DNA of 64,000 nt from Microbacterium sp. MYb54 (GTDB lineage Bacteria > Actinomycetota > Actinomycetes > Actinomycetales > Microbacteriaceae). Below, piece after piece: positions 61,497 to 64,000 of the stretch (position 1 is its first letter; the number at the start of each line of letters is the position of its first letter). Position numbers and translations under genes: made by a program. Under the pieces are notes generated by a model, which did no database searches, was not told where the DNA came from, and saw only the letters and a list, made by a program, of their open reading frames with translations. The stretch spans positions 25,229-89,228 of the forward strand of contig NZ_PCPA01000014.1 in NCBI RefSeq assembly GCF_002979515.1, given 5' to 3'.

Positions 61497-62849
61497 ATGG
61501 GCGAAAGCCGGGTTAGTCTGCGGGCCATCGCCAGTTCGTTGCGCAAGTTCTGGTGGGTGATCGTGCTCTGCGGCGTCGTCGGCGCTGCGGGCTCCTTCGT
61601 GAACGCCTCTCTCCAGACGCCGCTCTACCAGGCGACCACCTCGCTCTACTTCGCTCTCAACCAGGGCACCAGCGCCTCCGACCTCAATCAGGGATCGGTG
61701 TACACGCAGAGCCAGATGCTCTCCTTCGCGCAGCTCGCGACCAGTTCGCGGGTGCTCGACCCGGTCATCGAGGAACTCGGTCTCGACACGACTCCGCGCG
61801 CTCTCGCGCGTGACATCGAGGTCACGATCCCGCAGAGCACCGTCACCCTCCGCGTGACAGGGACTGCAGATGATGCGAAGGCGTCCGCCGAGCTGGCGGA
61901 TGCAGTGGCCGATCAGCTCATCATCGTGGTCAAAGACGTGGCCCCCAAAGACCCGCAGGGCGAATCCACGATCACGGCTCAGGTCATCGACGACGCGGTC
62001 GTGCCGGAGTTCCAGTTCACACCCAGCAAGCCGCGGGACGCCCTTCTCGGGGGTTTCCTCGGCGGCGTTCTCGGCCTGGCCATCGCAGTGCTGATCGGCG
62101 TGCTCGACACGCGTATGCGCAACGAGGAGACGTTGACCGAGGCTGGTGGCGACCCGGTGCTCGGCGTCGTCTCGCAGTCGCCGCTGCTGGCTATGAGGGG
62201 CATCGCCGTCGCGCAGGAGCCGCTGGGCCATACCTCGGAGGAGTTCCGCCGCATCCGCTCGGCGCTCGCCTACGCGAATGTCTCGTCGCGGGTGAAGGTG
62301 CTCCTGGTCACGTCCGGCATGCCTGCGGAAGGCAAGTCCACGATCTCGGTGAACCTGGCCATGACTCTGGCAGGTCTGCGCAACTCCGTCCTGCTGATCG
62401 ACGCAGACATGCGCCGCCCGCGTGCGCACGAGCACGCAGGCATCGACGGATCGATCGGTCTGACGAGCGTGCTGCTCGATGAGGTCGAGTTCGAGGTCGC
62501 CAAGCACAGTGTTGCGGACAGCACGCTCGACATCCTGCCGGCCGGGACGATTCCGCCGAACCCTGCGGAGCTGCTCACCTCGGCGCGCATGGCGCAGCTG
62601 CTCGATTTCGCCGCGGCCGAGTACGACTATGTCGTGATCGACTCACCGCCCATCCTCAGCGTCGCCGATGCGAACCTCTTCGCCACCCAGACCGACGGCG
62701 TGATCCTCGTCGTCGACGCGACGAAGACCCGTCGGGCGGCGCTGGCGAAGAGCATCAAGTCGCTCGAGTCGGGTGGTGCGCGCATCCTCGGTACGGTGCT
62801 GAACCGGGCGCGTCCTGATCGGCACCGCAGCGAGTACTACAGCGACTGA
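61497..62849 (+). CDS. Wzz chain-length domain fused to BY-kinase (polysaccharide copolymerase)
   Basis: This 450-residue protein starts at ATG 61497, with GGGGAG 3 nt upstream. Wzz part: helix about 17-37, an extracytoplasmic loop, helix about 181-203. The cytoplasmic kinase has Walker A SGMPAEGKSTISVNLA (K280), Walker A' LLIDADMRRP and Walker B YVVIDSPPILSVADA. The C-terminus ends RSEYYSD, so the tyrosine cluster is short. It controls polymer length together with the Wzy-like protein and is the likely target of the LMW-PTP. TAGAAT (61465-61470) could be its own -10 box, but no -35 is convincing. Confidence 0.93.
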   Translation: MGESRVSLRAIASSLRKFWWVIVLCGVVGAAGSFVNASLQTPLYQATTSLYFALNQGTSASDLNQGSVYTQSQMLSFAQLATSSRVLDPVIEELGLDTTPRALARDIEVTIPQSTVTLRVTGTADDAKASAELADAVADQLIIVVKDVAPKDPQGESTITAQVIDDAVVPEFQFTPSKPRDALLGGFLGGVLGLAIAVLIGVLDTRMRNEETLTEAGGDPVLGVVSQSPLLAMRGIAVAQEPLGHTSEEFRRIRSALAYANVSSRVKVLLVTSGMPAEGKSTISVNLAMTLAGLRNSVLLIDADMRRPRAHEHAGIDGSIGLTSVLLDEVEFEVAKHSVADSTLDILPAGTIPPNPAELLTSARMAQLLDFAAAEYDYVVIDSPPILSVADANLFATQTDGVILVVDATKTRRAALAKSIKSLESGGARILGTVLNRARPDRHRSEYYSD

Positions 62850-62857
62850 AGTGGTGC

Positions 62858-62881
62858 CGGGCCCGGCGTGATGTGGGCCCG
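62858..62881 (+). terminator. Possible terminator after the Wzz/BY-kinase gene
   Basis: CGGGCCC (62858-62864) and GGGCCCG (62875-62881) form a 7-bp stem with a 10-nt loop; an alternative fold is the palindrome GCCGGGCCCGGC (62856-62867). There is no T-run, so function as a terminator is uncertain. Confidence 0.4.
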
Positions 62882-62919
62882 AGCGGCTGGAGTATATCGG
62901 TTTATGTCGCAGTGTCGGT

Positions 62920-62948
62920 TTGTCTTTGCCACGAGAGCCGGTTAGTCT
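62920..62948 (+). promoter_or_regulatory. Promoter of the secreted protein gene at the right edge
   Basis: TTGTCT (62920-62925) and TAGTCT (62943-62948) are 17 bp apart. The predicted start is near 62955, giving a leader of about 90 nt that includes a GAGGGGGA sequence and the palindrome GTTTAAAC (62987-62994). Confidence 0.55.
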
Positions 62949-63045
62949 TCATGAGTTGCGAGGGGGACTCGCTCTTTGCTGCCGGGGTTTAAACTGCGGC
63001 AGAGGTGCTGGTGATCATGAATCTGCCCCAGAAAACGGTGACATC

Positions 63046-64000
63046 TTGTCCATTCCGTTTCTCGCGCTCGCATCTCGCGAGACCACGTCTCCGGCTAGAC
63101 GCCGACGCAAAGTCCTCGCAGGCACTCTGACCGCCGTCTTGGCGGTCACGACTGCGCTGACGGCCGTTCCCGCGTCTGCGCTGGCCGACGACGCCGTTCC
63201 CTCCGTGAACGTCGCGGCGTCGACGCCGACTCCGGTCGTCGATGACGACATGGACCGTTCGGTCGGGGTCGGATGGGGCGCATCTTCTGCGGGGGCCTGG
63301 CGCGTCGTGGAAGGCACCGCGAGCGTAACTGGCGATCAGGCTCTGCTCGCCAGCCGCAAGCCCGGTATCACCGCTCGAGCGAGTCTCGATGGCGTCGCGG
63401 CGTCAGATGTGAGCAGCCGCTTCTCGCTCACAGTCCCCACGCTTCCTGTCGGCGGACCGCTCTACCTCGCACAGGCGGTCCGGGTGTCCGGCAAGGACTC
63501 CTACGCCGTGCGGGTGCGGGTGCATCCCGACGGCTCGGCCTACGTGTCGATCGTGCGGCTCACCGACCTCATGCGCGTGCAGAACCTCAGCGAGCGCAGG
63601 CTGCCGGTGACCGTGTCGAGCGGTACGACTCTGAACGTCGCGCTGAGCGTCGAGGGTGCGAGTCCCGTGAACCTCGGCGCGAAGGCCTGGGCCTCGGATG
63701 CTACGGAGCCGAGTGAGTGGCAGACGACGTACAGCGACGCCTCGGACGCCCGCATCCAGAACGCCGGTGGCTACGCGTTCGCGCTCTACACCTCATCGGG
63801 CGCTCGAACGGCTGTGCCGATCGGTATCGACGATGTCGTCGTCACCGCTCCCGTGCCGGATCCGGTACCCACGCCCGAGCCGACACCGACGCCGACTCCC
63901 GAGCCGACCCCGACTCCCGAGCCGACCGCGACGGCCGAGCCCACGCCGACTCCGACGCCCACGGCCGAGCCGACCCCGACTCCTGAGCCGACCGCGACGG
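63046..64000 (+). CDS. Secreted protein with the shared surface module and Pro/Thr-rich tail (3' end outside window)
   Basis: The frame is open to the right edge. TTG 63046 is the best start I can find: no ATG or GTG lies in frame before the signal sequence, and no good Shine-Dalgarno precedes it, so the start is uncertain. A signal peptide (RRRRKVLAGTLTAVLAVTTALTAVPASALA) is followed by one copy of the module seen twice in the protein encoded at 55413 (DDDMDRSVGVGWGASSAGAW, SYAVRVRVHPDGSAYVSI, LGAKAWASDATEPSEWQTT). A PTPEPT repeat then begins and runs out of the window. Probably another surface or matrix protein of the polymer cluster. Confidence 0.75.
   Translation, partial: MSIPFLALASRETTSPARRRRKVLAGTLTAVLAVTTALTAVPASALADDAVPSVNVAASTPTPVVDDDMDRSVGVGWGASSAGAWRVVEGTASVTGDQALLASRKPGITARASLDGVAASDVSSRFSLTVPTLPVGGPLYLAQAVRVSGKDSYAVRVRVHPDGSAYVSIVRLTDLMRVQNLSERRLPVTVSSGTTLNVALSVEGASPVNLGAKAWASDATEPSEWQTTYSDASDARIQNAGGYAFALYTSSGARTAVPIGIDDVVVTAPVPDPVPTPEPTPTPTPEPTPTPEPTATAEPTPTPTPTAEPTPTPEPTAT

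Noticed and set aside
63273..63716. Separate plus-strand gene inside the right-edge region
   Set aside because: It is in another frame and Arg-rich; the frame from 63046 has a signal peptide and the module shared with the PKD protein.

Overview
The window comes from the chromosome of a high-GC Gram-positive actinobacterium. A member of the Microbacteriaceae such as Microbacterium fits best. The evidence is the strongly G/C-biased third codon positions, frequent ATGA/GTGA stop-start overlaps, a glutaredoxin-like mycoredoxin candidate, an LAXTG (class E type) sorting signal, TANNNT -10 boxes and several apparently leaderless genes. I see no rRNA, tRNA, insertion sequence, CRISPR array or origin. 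This assignment is inference from style and gene content, not from a marker gene. No gap between genes exceeds 300 bases.

Layout. (1) 1-4.3 kb: the 3' part of a DNA-3-methyladenine glycosylase I gene, a HutC/GntR regulator, and a divergent wall-anchored metallophosphoesterase with a HutC/DasR-like palindrome between them. (2) 4.4-27.8 kb: a long, almost gap-free operon. It encodes a 2,027-residue membrane-anchored Ig-like/FN3 protein, MoxR ATPase, DUF58 protein, a transglutaminase-fold membrane protein, RDD-FHA protein, PP2C phosphatase, FHA protein, Ser/Thr kinase, FHA-winged-helix protein, a second RDD-FHA protein, a three-ATPase FtsK/SpoIIIE protein of the EccC/EssC type and a small membrane protein. 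The first half matches the gene set of the bifidobacterial PFNA cluster (pkb2, fn3, aaa-atp, duf58, tgm, prpC); here it is joined to a type VII secretion motor. (3) 27.8-38.1 kb: a modular array of four small WXG100-like proteins, three of them followed by a large putative substrate (one membrane protein, two alpha/beta hydrolases), together with paralogous accessory proteins and lipoproteins. (4) 38-47.2 kb: ordinary metabolism and transport genes (mdh, pip, an aldehyde dehydrogenase, a GPH-type symporter, a redoxin, a cation-efflux protein, a C-terminal-only siderophore-interacting protein). (5) 47.2-64 kb: a cell-surface glycopolymer region with a cytidylyltransferase, several glycosyltransferases, a CDP-alcohol phosphatidyltransferase, a low-molecular-weight phosphatase, a Wzy-like polymerase, a Wzz/BY-kinase and two large secreted proteins sharing one repeated module.

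The most interesting result is that regions 2 and 3 appear to be one regulon. A 20-bp palindrome, GATGGGGA-N4-TCCCCATC, lies 20-22 bp upstream of a TAGNNT -10 box in front of the Ig/FN3 operon and in front of each of the four WXG100 units. The operon also encodes an FHA-winged-helix protein next to its kinase and phosphatase, a plausible but untested reader of that palindrome. The four WXG100-like proteins share a C-terminal [Y/F/I]-x-[D/E]-[L/F]-D motif resembling the known YxxxD/E export signal. The picture is a phospho-regulated type VII-like secretion system with several substrate cassettes. EccB, EccD, EccE and mycosin homologues are not visible in the window.
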